This document shows positions 51,891-64,000 of a DNA stretch of 64,000 bases, piece by piece (the stretch's first letter is position 1; each line of letters opens with the position of its first letter). Position numbers and translations under genes: made by a program. Below the pieces are notes generated by a model. It searched no databases, was not told where the DNA came from, and saw only the letters and a program-made list of their open reading frames with translations. Origin of the DNA: Dipylidium caninum. Its lineage: Eukaryota; Platyhelminthes; Cestoda; Cyclophyllidea; Dipylidiidae. The DNA lies in contig QEYB01000180.1 of NCBI GenBank assembly GCA_017562135.1, positions 1,488,001 through 1,552,000 on the forward strand. Reading direction: 5' to 3'.

Positions 51891-53929
51891 TAATTTCTCC
51901 TCTGTTTCGGGTGCTTTCTTTGGGGTTTCTGGGGCGCTGTGCTGTGGACGTCCTACGTACTCTGCGCGTTCGGCACGCGATAGGTGTTTTGGTCGTAGGG
52001 GCTCGTAAAGTCTTTCGGGGTGTACTTGGTTTATGCTTTAGTTTCATTCGGATATTGTTTTGATGGAGTGTGAAATATGCTGTGAAGCAAAGCTGTGTTT
52101 TACTTTTCTGACTTATGCTTCCTAGAGTGACCTTGGTTGGCGGAACTCATAAAAACCGTGGAAACTTGTGCTGTTGCTGCAATGAATGGGGCAAGCTTTT
52201 ATGGATATACAGTACATATTATCCATTTAATCCTTACATGATACGTGAACCCTGACCAATGTTATTAGCACTAGCTTCCATTGTACCATTATGCGTGAAT
52301 TTCAGCAGTGTCATTAATTGTGGAATAATATCCTTAAAGAATACTGCCTTTAAGCTAAAAATTTTCAACGATTCTAAGACTTTGAATTGTCTCAATATCT
52401 CACTTTATTTTTTTATATCTCAGTTTAATATTTCATTCTTGGGTACTATTATTTTTCCCTCTAAACTTAATCTTTCTTTCGCTTTATAAACATTATACAT
52501 AAACAAACCATCTTGAGTAAGATTACAACGGTACCATTATATATAAGTATTACAGTTAGCGGCTGACTTTACCCCTTCTTGCGTCATCGGCACTTCTTTA
52601 GTTCTGCTTATTAACTACGCAATGTTTCCATAAATCAACAGTTAGAACGTACATATTGCCATATCTTAGCACTAATTTATCTTGCAATCCCCAGTTTTCA
52701 TTAATTTTTTCCTGTTACTAACTTTTCCAGTTTTAATATAAGTTTGTTCTTCAAATTTATGATATATTATATACTTCATTTATCATGCCTTTCTCAGCCC
52801 GCAATTATCCGTGTGACTTCATGTTTAAAAAATTTCTTTTTTACCTTAGGTAGACAATTTGCGGATATGTATACCAGTAGAGAATTGGTTGATCAACCAT
52901 TTCAATATTAATTTTTCATTTCAACTTTCCTATTACCCTTTTAGTTTTAACTGAATATAAGTGTCTTTATCGCATTTGTAAGATATGCTTTTTTAACTTG
53001 TCTTTCCAATTTTATGTGGGCAATACTGAGCACCTAAGCTTCCAAACATCTATGGTATCTAAGCTTTCCCCATTGTGATATTTTGTCCAGCTATTACTAA
53101 TCAAATAATGTACATTTTTCAATATATTACATTTCTTTTGTTGAAAAAAATTGGCATCGTATCTTCCAAAACGTCTGATAACCGTAAGATATTAATGTAG
53201 ATGGTTATATTACCATGTGTACCATCCAGTACTATAGGAAGCAAATCTACATATCCGTTAAACTGGATAATATAGCGACTTTGTTAATTTGAGATGGCAC
53301 GTCATATTTCTAACGAAATATTCTTTAAGATTAACTTTTTGCCAAGAATTTTCCCCCTCCATTTGGCGGTGAAAATGTATGCTAAATCAAGTTTTTCTTA
53401 TTTTGTTGGCCACTTTCTCATAATTGTTATTTATGGTGACCACCTTTTTCCGGGGTGGACAAACTTGATAGAAAGTGTTCGGTCCACGCACGTCGGCACG
53501 CCCCCATCGATCTTTGCCAGGGGCAGCCAATCAGATTACGAAATTGTGCACCTCGGTCCGCGATGTGCACGGCTGTCGGCAGGCCGAACGGTTTGCCCGT
53601 GTTTCCACATGTGTGTGCCTCGTTGCCTTCCTTTAACGACCCATCATTTTGTCTGTATTCTCCCAGTTGTGCGTCGGGGCGTTGGCATCATGACATATAC
53701 TAGCCAACGATGCTTTCACGTTATTAATATAGGTGTTTGAATAACTAAATAAATAAGGAAATAACCACATCGACCGAAGATACTAGCGGATGCACTCTTA
53801 ACTAGTTAAGTATTAATGAGGCAAGTAAGTTATCTTACAAATAAGTGAAATGAGGAAAAGGTGGTGAATCCAAGGTTAAGTATATATCGAACCAGGTGAT
53901 CCCCTACTCACTACGACAATTTTTTTGAG
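51891..53929. other. AT-rich spacer upstream of the calcium-channel beta subunit
   Basis: Very AT-rich from 52.2 to 53.4 kb with nothing recognisable. At 53440-53720 there is a GC-richer island with a CCAAT box (gccaatcag, about 53525), a plausible CACNB promoter or first exon. A 148-codon frame (53294-53740) crosses it but has no family resemblance. Confidence 0.45.
53440..53720 (+). promoter_or_regulatory. GC island with CCAAT box, candidate CACNB promoter
   Basis: A sharp composition change inside AT-rich sequence, with CCAATCAG and several CpGs, about 200-500 bp before the first CACNB exon I can place. Assigned from composition and position only. Confidence 0.3.
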
Positions 53930-56900
53930 GTTGACTATTCAGAAAGTTCGGGTGAGTCTTCGGAAGAAGACGAGTTGCTTCTTAGGGCCGAACTTCGAGA
54001 GCAGGAACAACGAGCCATCATTGACTTAGACATCGCTTCAGTAAGCAGCTCCCCTCCCCAGATAAGGGGGTAACTTCACTTTATTTAACATTAGAATACT
54101 GATCCTAAGTTTGTATCCTTCTCCAAGATTTTGACATTAAATAAGTCAACATTTATAATTGTGTTGGATATTTGCTAGTCATAAATCTTATCCCATAAGT
54201 GAGAGTCTGGAACAAATGATATGGAACTAAATGGTGGCTGACTTGTGCCTTCAAAGAATGCTCCGGTGGCGTTTTGTGTTCGCACCAACATTGACTTTGA
54301 CGGTCTCCTGAACGGCTTCGATGCGCCGATTCCCACGAAAGTAATCAGTTTCGCAGCAAAGGAATTTCTGCAAGTAAAACGCCGCTTCGACCAAAACTGG
54401 TGGATCGGACGAGTAGTGCGTGAGAATGCTCAAATTGGATTTTTGCCGAGTCCCTCGAAGTTGGAGATGTTACGTCACTCTATGCAGACCAACCTTTCTC
54501 AGCTCCTTCTTTCAGAGGCCCTCAATGTCGCCGCCTCCAACAGTCCTTCCAATCCTTCTGCCTCCATTACCTCCGCACCTGCGGTCGGCGCTAACTCCCT
54601 TAATTCTGCTAAGACATCTGGTATGTCGTAATCGCCAAATGGGTTGGGAGATAAACGGAACAAATGGGACTTTATTTATAAAAGTTTTCGCCGTCTGAGG
54701 GTGTTAGGTTATGTCGACATAGTGTATGTTGGAAACAAACATGACCGAGTGTGCCAAGCCTTATTAGTGACCGAGCTACACGCTAACCCAACAAAATTTT
54801 CACTTTCAACTATTGGTCCAATCTGACAGATTTTGTCTGGTATACTCTAAATGTATTGTGCTGTGAGACGTCTTACCATCTTATGATCTTTCCAGTAAGT
54901 TGAGTTGTCAGGTAGTATGTGGTGAGAGGCCATATGTAATCGTTTTATTGCCTTGACAAACGGTAAGTTTGTTTTAGATGGTCCTTAGTGCCAAGATCCA
55001 CATGGGGCACGGTAGAAATTGTCCTAGTCGGAGACTGCTTTGTGTCTTTTTCTGTTTGGGGGAATTGTTTGTAATTTGGACAACAGTGAATTGCATGGAC
55101 CTTTGTGTCACAATCTGCAGTTTTTGAGTACGAGTGGAATCTGCCCGTGTGTCTGTTCGTCTGCGTGGCATTCACTCGGTCCGTCTGCCCCTTCCCCCCC
55201 CCCTCCCGTTGCATGAGGTAGTGAAGAACTTTCTCAGCTTTGTTCGAATTTGCCTCCGTTGCAGGAATCACTCGAAATCAGTGGGCACTTGCTGTCGCTT
55301 CGACCTTCAAAGGCGTAGGTGGGACTTCCCTTGATTAAACACCCTTGCGAAGCCCCATCGCAAATGTCCCCAAGTCTCCCTATAGTGCATCGTTGTGCCG
55401 GCCCTGCATCTTGTTTCCCACTCTGCACTAATGCGCTAGTTTGAGGGTGATTCTGTTACCCGCCCAAAGGACTTTTCACCTGAGCAAATAGTTATTACGC
55501 CTGCATTTATGTCGAGTGATATGATCCATATGATGTCGAGGGCAATGTGTGTGTGTGTGTGTGTTTATGTGTTTGTGTTTGATATTACAGCGAAAACCCA
55601 CTTTCTAAGTGCGTTAAGGCAGACATGGAACGAGGCACGGAGCAACGTTAGGGTGCTGGTGCAGTTATTCTTGTATCCTGTAGGATTCAGGAGTTTGGAT
55701 TTTCGATGCACTACAGGCATTCATTCGTGCTCGCTGTGGTGTGTTAATACTCTGTTTCTTTGCACCTTTCAGCATGGCCAGCGGCCCTAGCGAATGGGAA
55801 CACACCCCACGGCAAGGAGTAAGCTCGTCTTGGGGCCTTGTTCAATGCCCTTGTTGCGCGTCTGTAGGTGTTATCGTTGATGCATTCTCTGCCTACCATT
55901 TTAGCAAACATGTCTTCTTCGGAAATGGTAAAGCAAAAGGATCCGAGAATTCAATGACACCAAGTAAGGTGACCACTTATATTTAAACTCTCGTATCATC
56001 GTTAATTTCAACGGACGTTAAACATACTCTTGGACATACTCCTATTTTTATTGACGCTGAGGATTTTCTCCTAGGAGCGCTCGTAATATAATTTGTCACA
56101 TTTGTCGCCGCATGTGTGATATGATGCGCAAAGTTGCATGTTAAATGTTCCAAGGTCTCGGAGTGTCACTGCCTGAGATGGAGCCCGAGAAAACGGCACC
56201 ACAGACGGTTTCGAGTCTGACTACCACCATCCCGTCTACTCCCAAGAAGAAGCCATTTTTTAAGAAGGTATGTTCTCTCCCGAATTTAGTTTACATCAAA
56301 AATGGAGAGTAAGACTTGTCATTACTTAGAAGTCCCTCTAACATTCGTTTTTACAAAAATACTTTCTAAGAACTTCAGGATTTCACGGCTGGCCACGGGG
56401 CCTTTGCATTGATGACCCCTATAGGAAACAGTAAAAGTGCTCTGAACTCCATGCTTAATCAGAACACATTTTAGGCTAGTGGATATTCGCAACATCTGCC
56501 TTTTGATTGCCCTAAACACAACGCATTAGTGATTATAAATCCTCTAAAAATATGCTTGTCCTTCCAACCACTCTTTGAGGCACTTGTTAGGGTCCCAGTA
56601 CCAGGCATCAAGATATTCTGACGTGGAACATAGCTTCTGATTACTCTGGCAAATTCTGTAGGAGGTGGGTCTTGCATCCACCAGCGTTGGCGACTCAGCA
56701 CATAGTTCGTCTTCAGAGGCATTTGTATCTATGATAGTGTCTTCAGAGAGTCATGCTAATGGTGGCCTGTAGGGCTTCACCGGACCCCCCTACGAGCTGG
56801 TGCCAAACGTGCGCCCAGTGGTGGTTGTGGGACCCGCGCTCAAGGGCTACGAGGTCACCGACATGATGCAGAAGGCTCTCTTCGACTCCCTCAAGCGGCA

Positions 56901-59736
56901 CTTCGAGGGGCGGTAAGCTCCCCCACCTCTCGCCTCACCGACCCCCGCACCGCTTTCCACCGCTTCTCTAGTCCCTCAGGGCAATGTATGCAATCGTGTG
57001 CCCCCTCCTCATTCATTTTGCAGTCTCGTCGTGACCCGAGTGGCAAATGATATTTCTGCGTGGAAAAGGTTAAATGTTTTGATAAATATGGATAAGAAAG
57101 CCCTTACGGACCGTACTCGAGGTCGGCAAATTATCACTGCCCGTGAGTTTACGTTGCTTTCGTTTTAACATTAGGGGCAAATTGATCTGGTGTCCCTATA
57201 AAATTCAAATAGACATGGACGAGATTAGAATTATGAATATTAGTGATTTGTGAATACAAAAAATAAGGTAAAGACTTAAAGTTGTGCAGTCAGTGTTCTA
57301 AACCGTAGGTGATATCTCACAAAATGAGAGCAGGAATGTCGATTTACCTGTCTAATTAAGTCGAGGTTCAACGCGAAATTGAGCGGATCTTTGACCTCGC
57401 GACCTCAATGCAATTGGTTATTCTGGACAGCGAAACAATAAATCATCCGCACCAGATCGCCAAATCCTCGCTTGCTCCCATAATGGTCTACATTAAGATC
57501 TCCAGCATCCGCGTTCTTCAGCGTCTCATCAAAAACCGTGGGAAAACCCAGAAGAAGCAGATTAACTCGCAGATCGCAGCAGCGGAGAAGTTGCTTCAGT
57601 GTGCCGAGGTATAATTTTGACAACTCCTGGTTTCCTGGGCAGTAACGTTAAGGCCGTAATAAAGGCATATGGGCATGCGAGTGCCCCTAACAGCCGTTTG
57701 CTCAGGATTGTGTGAGGGAAGTAACTGGTAGTCGTTTCGAACGTATGACATGCTGAGCACTGGTGTTTCTATGATAGGAAAGTTTTGACGTTGTTTTGGA
57801 GCAAAACACCTTGGAAGGTGCGACGGAGGCGCTGGCAAACTATCTCCATTCCTACCTGAGAGCAATCCATTACAGTGGGGATCACGACCAAGGTGACCGG
57901 CAGTTCTCACCTCCACCGCCTCACCTCAACCTGAAGACAAACGAGTCCAAAGCGCTTCCCCCCATGATCCCCGGTCGGCCTGGTCTTAACATCGCCTTCG
58001 CAGTAGGTTCACCCGAGTCTCGCCATACCACTGCTGTTTCGCAGTTAGATCACTATAAATACCAACCTCCCACCCCCAACTATCTTATGACCAAGGAGGG
58101 CTCAAAATAGAATTCTGTAATGTAAGTAAACAAAACTAAAGATACTGAAAATTGGGCACTATAATTTTCCAAATAGGGTTCAGAGGACCTCTCCTAGTCA
58201 ACCAAGTGGGGTGTATTTTGTATTTTGGGCAAGGTCTGTTTCGGATCTACCTATCGTTTACTTCTCTCGCATCTAGACTGCGGGTGCGGCGGGCTTTCAG
58301 TTGCAGGAACTATCTTTTCTTGCGGGTGATCGCCATGGAGGCCACTCGAGCGCACTGGGAGAAGGAGATGGTGAGGACGACGGTGGAGAGGATGAGAAAG
58401 CGAACGAGGAGAAAGAGGATAAGAAGGGAGATGTCGAGCCTAACGAGAAGGAGAGTGGAAGCGCAGAGGACGATAAGTGTGAATCCAAAAAAGGCGCTGA
58501 CAAGACAGATAAGGATGCCGGGGGACCTTCCAGTGGGGAGACGAAGAAAAAGTCGCTCTCCCTGCTGAGAACTAGCAGGCCAGAAGGAAAACGTGAGGGT
58601 GGTGGCATTTTGAAGCTGAGCACGGGCAAGAAACACAAGCCACCCCTGACCCAAATCATCCCCGACCGGGCGCATGCCATCGCCCTCGCCGAAGCCGTGG
58701 TGAAGAACGCCAACGCCGCCGCAGCCGCGGCTGCTGCTACACGTCTTGATGTTCCTGGGGGCGCCACCATCGGTCTCCACCAGTCCCACCAGGCTGCCCA
58801 CAGTGATCCCGGTGGCACTCCCAAGAGTAGGCCCCTATTCCTCTCTCCTTTAAACTCACGCCCGAAACACCGTACTGGGGGGGAGGGGGGGCAAACCAGC
58901 TTTGGCAAGCGTTCAAGGATGGCCTGTGAAAAAATTAGTAGGACATTGCTTAAGGTTTAAAGTTTGATTAGTAACTCACTTTCTAGCCTTGAAGCATACA
59001 GGCAGGTGCTGTTAATAAAAACTCCTCCCAGCAGGGCGGTGAATTCGGGTCACGTATGAAATTCCGAACATAGGGCTTAGCGGAATGCGAAGTTATCACT
59101 TAGCAACCTAGGGGCTTGAGATCAGAAATGCTACGAGGGTATCCCCGAAGTGGGGTAATATGAAGCTAACTCTAAGTCAACCCCTCCCCCCCGTCAACGC
59201 TGGACAACCTCCCGGCAGCTGTAATTGAGAATGTACGCCTCTTGTTTACATTGCACTTAGGCCTGCTATCATCTTGGACCTTTTTCCCTTGATGCTTTAA
59301 ATTAGTCTATGCAAGTCGGTCCTCGAGGCAAGCGAAGCAACGACAAGAAGAAATAGAAAACGCGCGACGGCAGTTAGAAGAGGCGACTCAAGCAGCGGCC
59401 GAGGCGCGGGTGGCGAGTGGAGCACAAAGGCACGAGAAGCGGCGACAGAGACGCCTCCTTCTAGCCGAGCAGGCGGCAGCAGCAGTTTCACACCACGGTG
59501 GCGGTGGTGGGGGTGGATTAGTGAAATTCGACGAGCGTTTAGGCAACGAGGAAGGGCCAGTATTGGGCCGCGGGTCTCGAACCCGTATGCCACCTGACGA
59601 GGAGTCGCAAAGTGCCCCTGGCAGCAACCTGCGCAGGAACACGTCCAGTGCTGCAGCGGCCGTTGGCCCACCGGGTTCGATAGCGCGCTATGCCAAACCC
59701 ATCCCCCTCATCATTCACCCGCCTTCCGAGTCTTGA
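53930..59736 (+). CDS. CACNB: voltage-gated calcium channel beta subunit, flatworm variant type
   Basis: The beta subunit is a cytosolic MAGUK-like protein (SH3-HOOK-GK) that binds the AID of Cav alpha1 and promotes surface expression and gating. Exons join in phase: 53930-54040, 54257-54620 (SH3: [29 protein letters not shown]), 55773-55818, 55905-55963 and 56155-56267 (HOOK, ending PKKKPFFKK), 56773-56912 ([20 protein letters not shown]), 57024-57142 (BID), 57361-57608 ([33 protein letters not shown]), and 57778-58002. From there it either reads on to TAG at 58108-58110, or splices at GCA|GTAGGT to 58307-58826 and 59306-59736 (stop). The long form adds an acidic Glu/Asp/Lys block, a poly-Ala stretch and a Gln/Arg-rich coiled coil. 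The exon at 53930 is acidic and lacks an ATG, so the first exon is not placed. Two BID serines are replaced. Confidence 0.95.
55546..55564. repeat. (TG)n microsatellite
   Basis: About nine and a half TG units in a CACNB intron, followed by a degenerate GT-rich tail. Confidence 0.9.
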
Positions 59737-60945
59737 TCGCCCTCGCAATATATCTTTCAAAGCTGATGCATTCTGCGATATCAGCACCCACGATGAACTA
59801 TCCAACCCCAAGTTGGAAGAAATCTTATCTTTTCTTCCTTTCATTGATTTCTTTATAAATTGTGCAATTACGACTCATTCCCCTGAATATCGGTGCAATT
59901 TTTAAAGGACATGTGGATTAGCCAAAGTATTCATAAATTCTGCAATTTACCCACCATTTAGAAACGACTAGACGATTAGATTTCGACTGGAACTTTAATA
60001 GTGACTAGTCTTGTAACCAATCTTGTATTCTTTCCTTACCTTATCCTCCAAAGGTTTGTCTCATCATGCTTCTAACGTGGTTCTCAAATTATGGCATAAA
60101 TGGGTCAGTAAGCGAGTTCTGTAAGTCCGTCACTTGCACACATTGTACTGGATGGTACTGACCGCGCTTGCAGTCCGTTATCGTTAAATGGTCAAGTTTA
60201 ATTGATCCACATGGGGATTTTAGGCAATTTGAGTAATTAACTCAAGAAGTAGATTACGATTTTGAATTCGTAACCGCAGTGACTAGGCTATTGTTTGAGG
60301 CACTTAAGCTCTTTACTAAAAGCAAGACTTTTATGAAGAGCCTCACGCCTAAGTGGGACTGAAAGTAAAACCGCGGTTTTAACACAACTTAGATGCTGCC
60401 TCATAAATGCGGGGAAAACTAAACAATTGTCGCCCCTTTTCCATTATGTTCTTCTGGGTACTCAGTCTCAAGAAATAATTTCGGGCTTGTTGTGAAAAAG
60501 ATGAAGCTGGGCTTGAGAATGCCAAATATGATCCAGTCTCATGGCTTCACTCTACACCTTCACAAATGTTATGCTGCTACCGACCACGTTCGACACGTTG
60601 GCCTCAACAACCGACCCATGGGATGTACGTTTAAGATCCCGGATAAGAATTTGACGGCTCCACTGATTTTCGACTGTTGCTAGCATGTGGAAGATGTTAT
60701 GGTTATTAAAACCATTAGGGACTACAAAGCCCATGGGTTGAAGCGATTTACCTCCAACAAGATTGCACAAGCATATTAAAAACCGCAATATGATTATATT
60801 TGCCGTATCAATACTTTTACCTCTTTGCCTTACGTCTAATTATACTTGAAAATAAATATTTAATTAGTTTATAGCGACTGCGGCTGTAAGCGCGGGATTG
60901 AATTTGCCGGCTTTAAGTCGCCATCCGCGCTTGTTTCTGTTCAGC
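59737..60945. other. intergenic between CACNB and NUP98
   Basis: AT-rich spacer between two plus-strand genes. It holds the CACNB 3' UTR and the NUP98 promoter. Frames at 60492 and 60552 have no family resemblance. Confidence 0.5.
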
Positions 60946-63900
60946 ATGTTTGGGCAAACGAAGCGTACGTTTATATAAGCTCAATAACTGTTTCCACATA
61001 GCCGTTTTTGGAGCTTCAACAACGACAGGTTTTGGATTTGGCGGCACTCAATTTGGTGCCTCTGCTGCGACAAATCAACCATCAACCAGTCTCTTTGGAA
61101 ATTCATCGACTTCGACCCAACAGACCAGTATGTTTGGGAGTACCGTTTTTGGGGCAGGCACTACAACGGTTCAAGGAACAACGGTTAAATTCAATGCTCC
61201 ATTAGTAAATGACACGATTCAGAAAAACGGCCAAAAAGTCCAGGTTAACGCGAAACACATGTGTATATCGGCAATGAAGGAATATAGCGACAAAAGCATT
61301 GAGGTAAGAAGTGTTTCTCCACTAGTTCGGCCAGGAACTTAGAGTAGAAGACTATCTGCAAAATAGAAAAAGCGGTTCTACTGCCAGTACAAAAAGCATT
61401 TTTGGTAATACGGCGACCACACCATTTGGTTTTGGCGCTACACAGACTACGAGTTCATCATTATTTGGCTCTACTTCCACAACGCCAACTACTCAATCCA
61501 TATTTGGTGGTTCCAACACAGGATCATCGATTTTTGGAGCAGCGCAACCCATGACTACTTTTGGACAAACCGCTCAAAACAGTATCTTTGGTGCAAAACC
61601 TTTATTCGGCACATCGGCATCTACAAATAATCCGTTAAATTTATCTGGATCCCATCAATCACAACCGGGCTTCGGATTCGGACAAACACCTCAAAGTACT
61701 TTAAGAGATTTTAAATGTTCTTTACAGCTTAAGATTCAATATTTGGGACTTCACATACCTTTGGACCTTCGACGACAACAAGTGCACCGCTTAGTCTGTT
61801 TGGGTCTCAGCCGAATTCTACGCAATCAGGAGGTTTTACTTTTGGAAAGTCCACTGGCACGAATATTTTCGGGGCTACAACCACTACCACTTCGAGCTTA
61901 TTTGGGTCCTCTACACCTACAGCTCAAGTTTCACCCTTTGGAACATCATCTGTAAGTTTTGAAAGATCATTAAGTTTTTGATTTTATCTGCCAATAGGTT
62001 TCTCAGGCGGGCAGTATCTTTGGCGCTGCAAAACCCACGGGTACTTCTATTTTTGGTTCGGCAGCGACTGTTACCACGGCCCCGACCTTTGGAAGTGGAT
62101 TCAATACTGGATTTGGGAATAAAACATCTGGTCTTTTTGGTGCTGCTCCTGGTATGTTGAACGGGCCATTAACGCCAATTTTGGTATAATTGACTTCCGT
62201 ACTGTCTAATCAGTTTACATTGATCGTCGACCCTCATTCACAACATTATTGTTTGCAGTACTCTTTTTCTGCTTAAAGTTTATTCGTTTTGTGTTAATAC
62301 CATAAGTATCTTTTCCCTTGGGCTACCCGGAAGGGATTTTAGACTGGTTTGGTTTGTAACATACGTTGACGGCTTTACGTAGGCATCGTGCAACCTTTGA
62401 ATTCGTTCTCTTACTGTCTGTTTCGTAGCCATTAATACGAGCTTTAGTCTGGGCTCGGCAACTTCGTCAACAATGCAGTCTGGACTTAACACTGGTCTCT
62501 TTGGCGCAAAGAAGCCGTCACCCTTTGGTTCTCCTTCCAATGCCACAACTCCAGCCTTTGGCTTTGGTGCTGCAAGCAACACATCCGCTCCAAGTACAAA
62601 TCTCTTTGGTGGCACAACCGGTTTTGGCCTTGGTGCCACCCAGCCTGCCCAACCAGCAGGAGGTATCTTTGGTACCACAAACTTTGCATCTACGGGCAAC
62701 CTCTTTAACAAACCCGCAGTGAACAGTTTTGGTTTTGGTCAAACTTCTTCAACTCCTTCGTTATTCAACTCGATTTCAAGTGCTTCAACAGGAACAGCGG
62801 TTCCAAACCTTTTTGGTAGTGGCTTGGCTGCCTCTTCGTCGCTTAGTTTCGGCAGTGCGACTGGAAGTGTCGCAACTCCATTTGGTCCTGCAGCCTCAAC
62901 TAATCCTACTATTCTAGCACCTCTTGTGGAGCAATTGACGCAGAATGCGAGAGCTCAGCAACACGTTCTTGAGATGGTGCGAAGCATGCCCTACGGCCAA
63001 TCTGCGTTGTTTAAACATCTCGCTGCGGAAACAGTTTCGACTGTAACATCAACACCCACATCTATTTCGCCTCCATCTACGAGTTCAATGTGGGAAAAGT
63101 CAGCGGCGTATCTGTTCTCTCAGCTTCAGCGGCAGCCAACACATTAGTGGAACTGCATAGAGCAAACTCGTTCTCCTTTGCCAGGAGCCCTAGCCATGTC
63201 GAAAGAGGTTTGGTCGTTCGAAGGCCTATGCAGCCGATATTGATCGACAAAAGACAGGTTTGGAACTTACTTTCATCCCTCCTTCTCATTTATGTACCTT
63301 AGGTTTGATTTTTTATTTAGCTTTTTACAGGTTTTCAAGAAGATGACGCTCTAGTTTCGTGCCAGTCGCCAATGCCGGGTGATCGGAAGTGCACTGCACC
63401 TGAGGGGTCCCAAAATCGACCCTCTAGCGCTTCCGACAATCGTTTTTTTGTCCGTCGCGAGACTTGGAAACGACTTAACATCCCGAACTGCGTGCGAACT
63501 TCCATAATCGAGCGTTCATCGATGGCTGCTGTAGATTTCGAGCAACAGACTGATGGCAGTGAAAAAGTAACATCTGATGGCGTCGTTCAAAAGACCTTAA
63601 GATCAAGTAGAGATTCAAGTGATGCTAATTTTTCTTCTACATCACCTCATAAGACACAGTGTTGGGATTCGCCAACATCTACACCTCTCTCGACAACAAA
63701 GTCCACAAGTGACGATGTTCGAGTGAATCTCATAATTTGTTTGGTTAAATCAGTACTTATATTTTTGCATAAAATCATTCTAAAATTTTAGGAGGGCGAA
63801 AAGAAGCATTTGTCGTTCACGTCTTCATCAAGACTGCAAGTTTCCGATAGTGTTGGTGGGCAGTCAGATGTGGGAAATTGGACACTCCCTCCGGACGTGA

Positions 63901-64000
63901 CTCTAGATCAGACTCTTCCAGCTTCACCCGAAGATGATAACAAGTTCGTGGAAAGTGATTCGTACCCCACTTCCACCACTAATAAATCAGACATACGCCT
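60946..64000 (+). CDS. NUP98: NUP98 nucleoporin, 5' part, runs off the right edge
   Basis: NUP98 is an FG nucleoporin in the nuclear pore's permeability barrier; the gene usually also codes NUP96 after a self-cleavage domain. A first exon of 19 nt (60946-60964, MFGQTK) joins across a 37 nt intron to 61002-61303. That exon has FG repeats and the GLEBS motif that binds Rae1/Gle2 (TTVKFNAP, KHMCISAMKEYSDKSIE). A 31 nt intron leads to 61335-61695 (ELRVEDYLQNRKSG, then GFG/IFG repeats). Next come 61734-61951, 61998-62151 and an exon from 62429 with GLFG repeats, followed by a helical region (LAPLVEQLTQNARAQQHVLE) matching the end of the vertebrate FG region. Around 63.1 kb the frame changes, most simply by a 62 nt intron (GTCAGC...GCATAG). 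The 63.3-64.0 kb part (RRETWKRLNIP) is the linker. The autoproteolytic domain and NUP96 would lie beyond 64000. Confidence 0.93.

Noticed and set aside
53294..53740. 148-codon plus-strand frame from ATG
   Set aside because: No recognisable domain; crosses an abrupt AT-rich to GC-rich boundary, as a chance frame would. Part may be 5' UTR of CACNB.
58297..58908. 203-codon minus-strand frame opposite the CACNB tail
   Set aside because: Antisense of a low-complexity acidic exon that joins in phase to CACNB.
62280..62711. 143-codon minus-strand frame
   Set aside because: Antisense of NUP98 GLFG repeats; Gly/Phe repeats give open complementary frames.

Overview
The window is animal nuclear DNA, almost certainly from a parasitic flatworm (Neodermata) and most like a tapeworm. 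Every recognisable gene is a conserved metazoan gene cut into many exons with GT..AG introns. Wherever I could chain exons with matching codon phase, the introns fall into a very short class (about 30-44 nt) and a second class near 70-77 nt, with some longer ones. A two-peak intron pattern of this kind is known from cestode genomes. The calcium-channel beta subunit also has the altered interaction domain known from flatworms, and NALCN has the EKEE-type pore reported for invertebrates. The species assignment is inference; the gene identities come from reading translated exons against families I know.

Layout, left to right. 1232-10891 (+): RIF1, about 9.7 kb and many exons. 11430-12092 (-): a single-exon Ly6/uPAR-like membrane protein, with a GC-rich candidate promoter at 12.69-12.91 kb. 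12.9-16.1 kb is largely empty. 16080-17021 (+): 3' part of a gene I do not recognise. Then a tight minus-strand pair, NOL10 (20055-18514) followed 111 bp later by POLR3G/RPC7 (18402-17159). 21255-24156 (+): FAF2/UBXD8. 24926-24520 (-): SUB1/PC4. 25525-26514 (+): MBD2/3. 31613-28012 (-): an EDEM1-type GH47 protein. 49225-33274 (-): the sodium leak channel NALCN, 16 kb. 50421-51890 (+): a compact ten-exon gene of unknown function. 53930-59736 (+): voltage-gated calcium channel beta subunit. 60946 to the right edge (+): NUP98, incomplete.

The genes are ordinary housekeeping and excitability genes: replication timing and telomeres (RIF1), ribosome biogenesis (NOL10), RNA polymerase III (POLR3G), transcription (SUB1), chromatin (MBD2/3), ER quality control (FAF2 and EDEM1 both serve ER-associated degradation), nuclear pore (NUP98), and membrane excitability (NALCN and CACNB next to each other). 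I found no mobile element, CRISPR array, virus, rRNA or tRNA. The points most worth a second look are: the EKEE pore of NALCN, whose domain II exon carries two net +1 frame shifts; a C6-run frame shift in FAF2; loss of two BID serines in the beta subunit; replacement of methyl-CpG contact residues in MBD2/3; a NOL10 without its NUC153 region; the uncharacterised gene at 50.4-51.9 kb; and the NOL10-POLR3G tandem as a possible polycistron.
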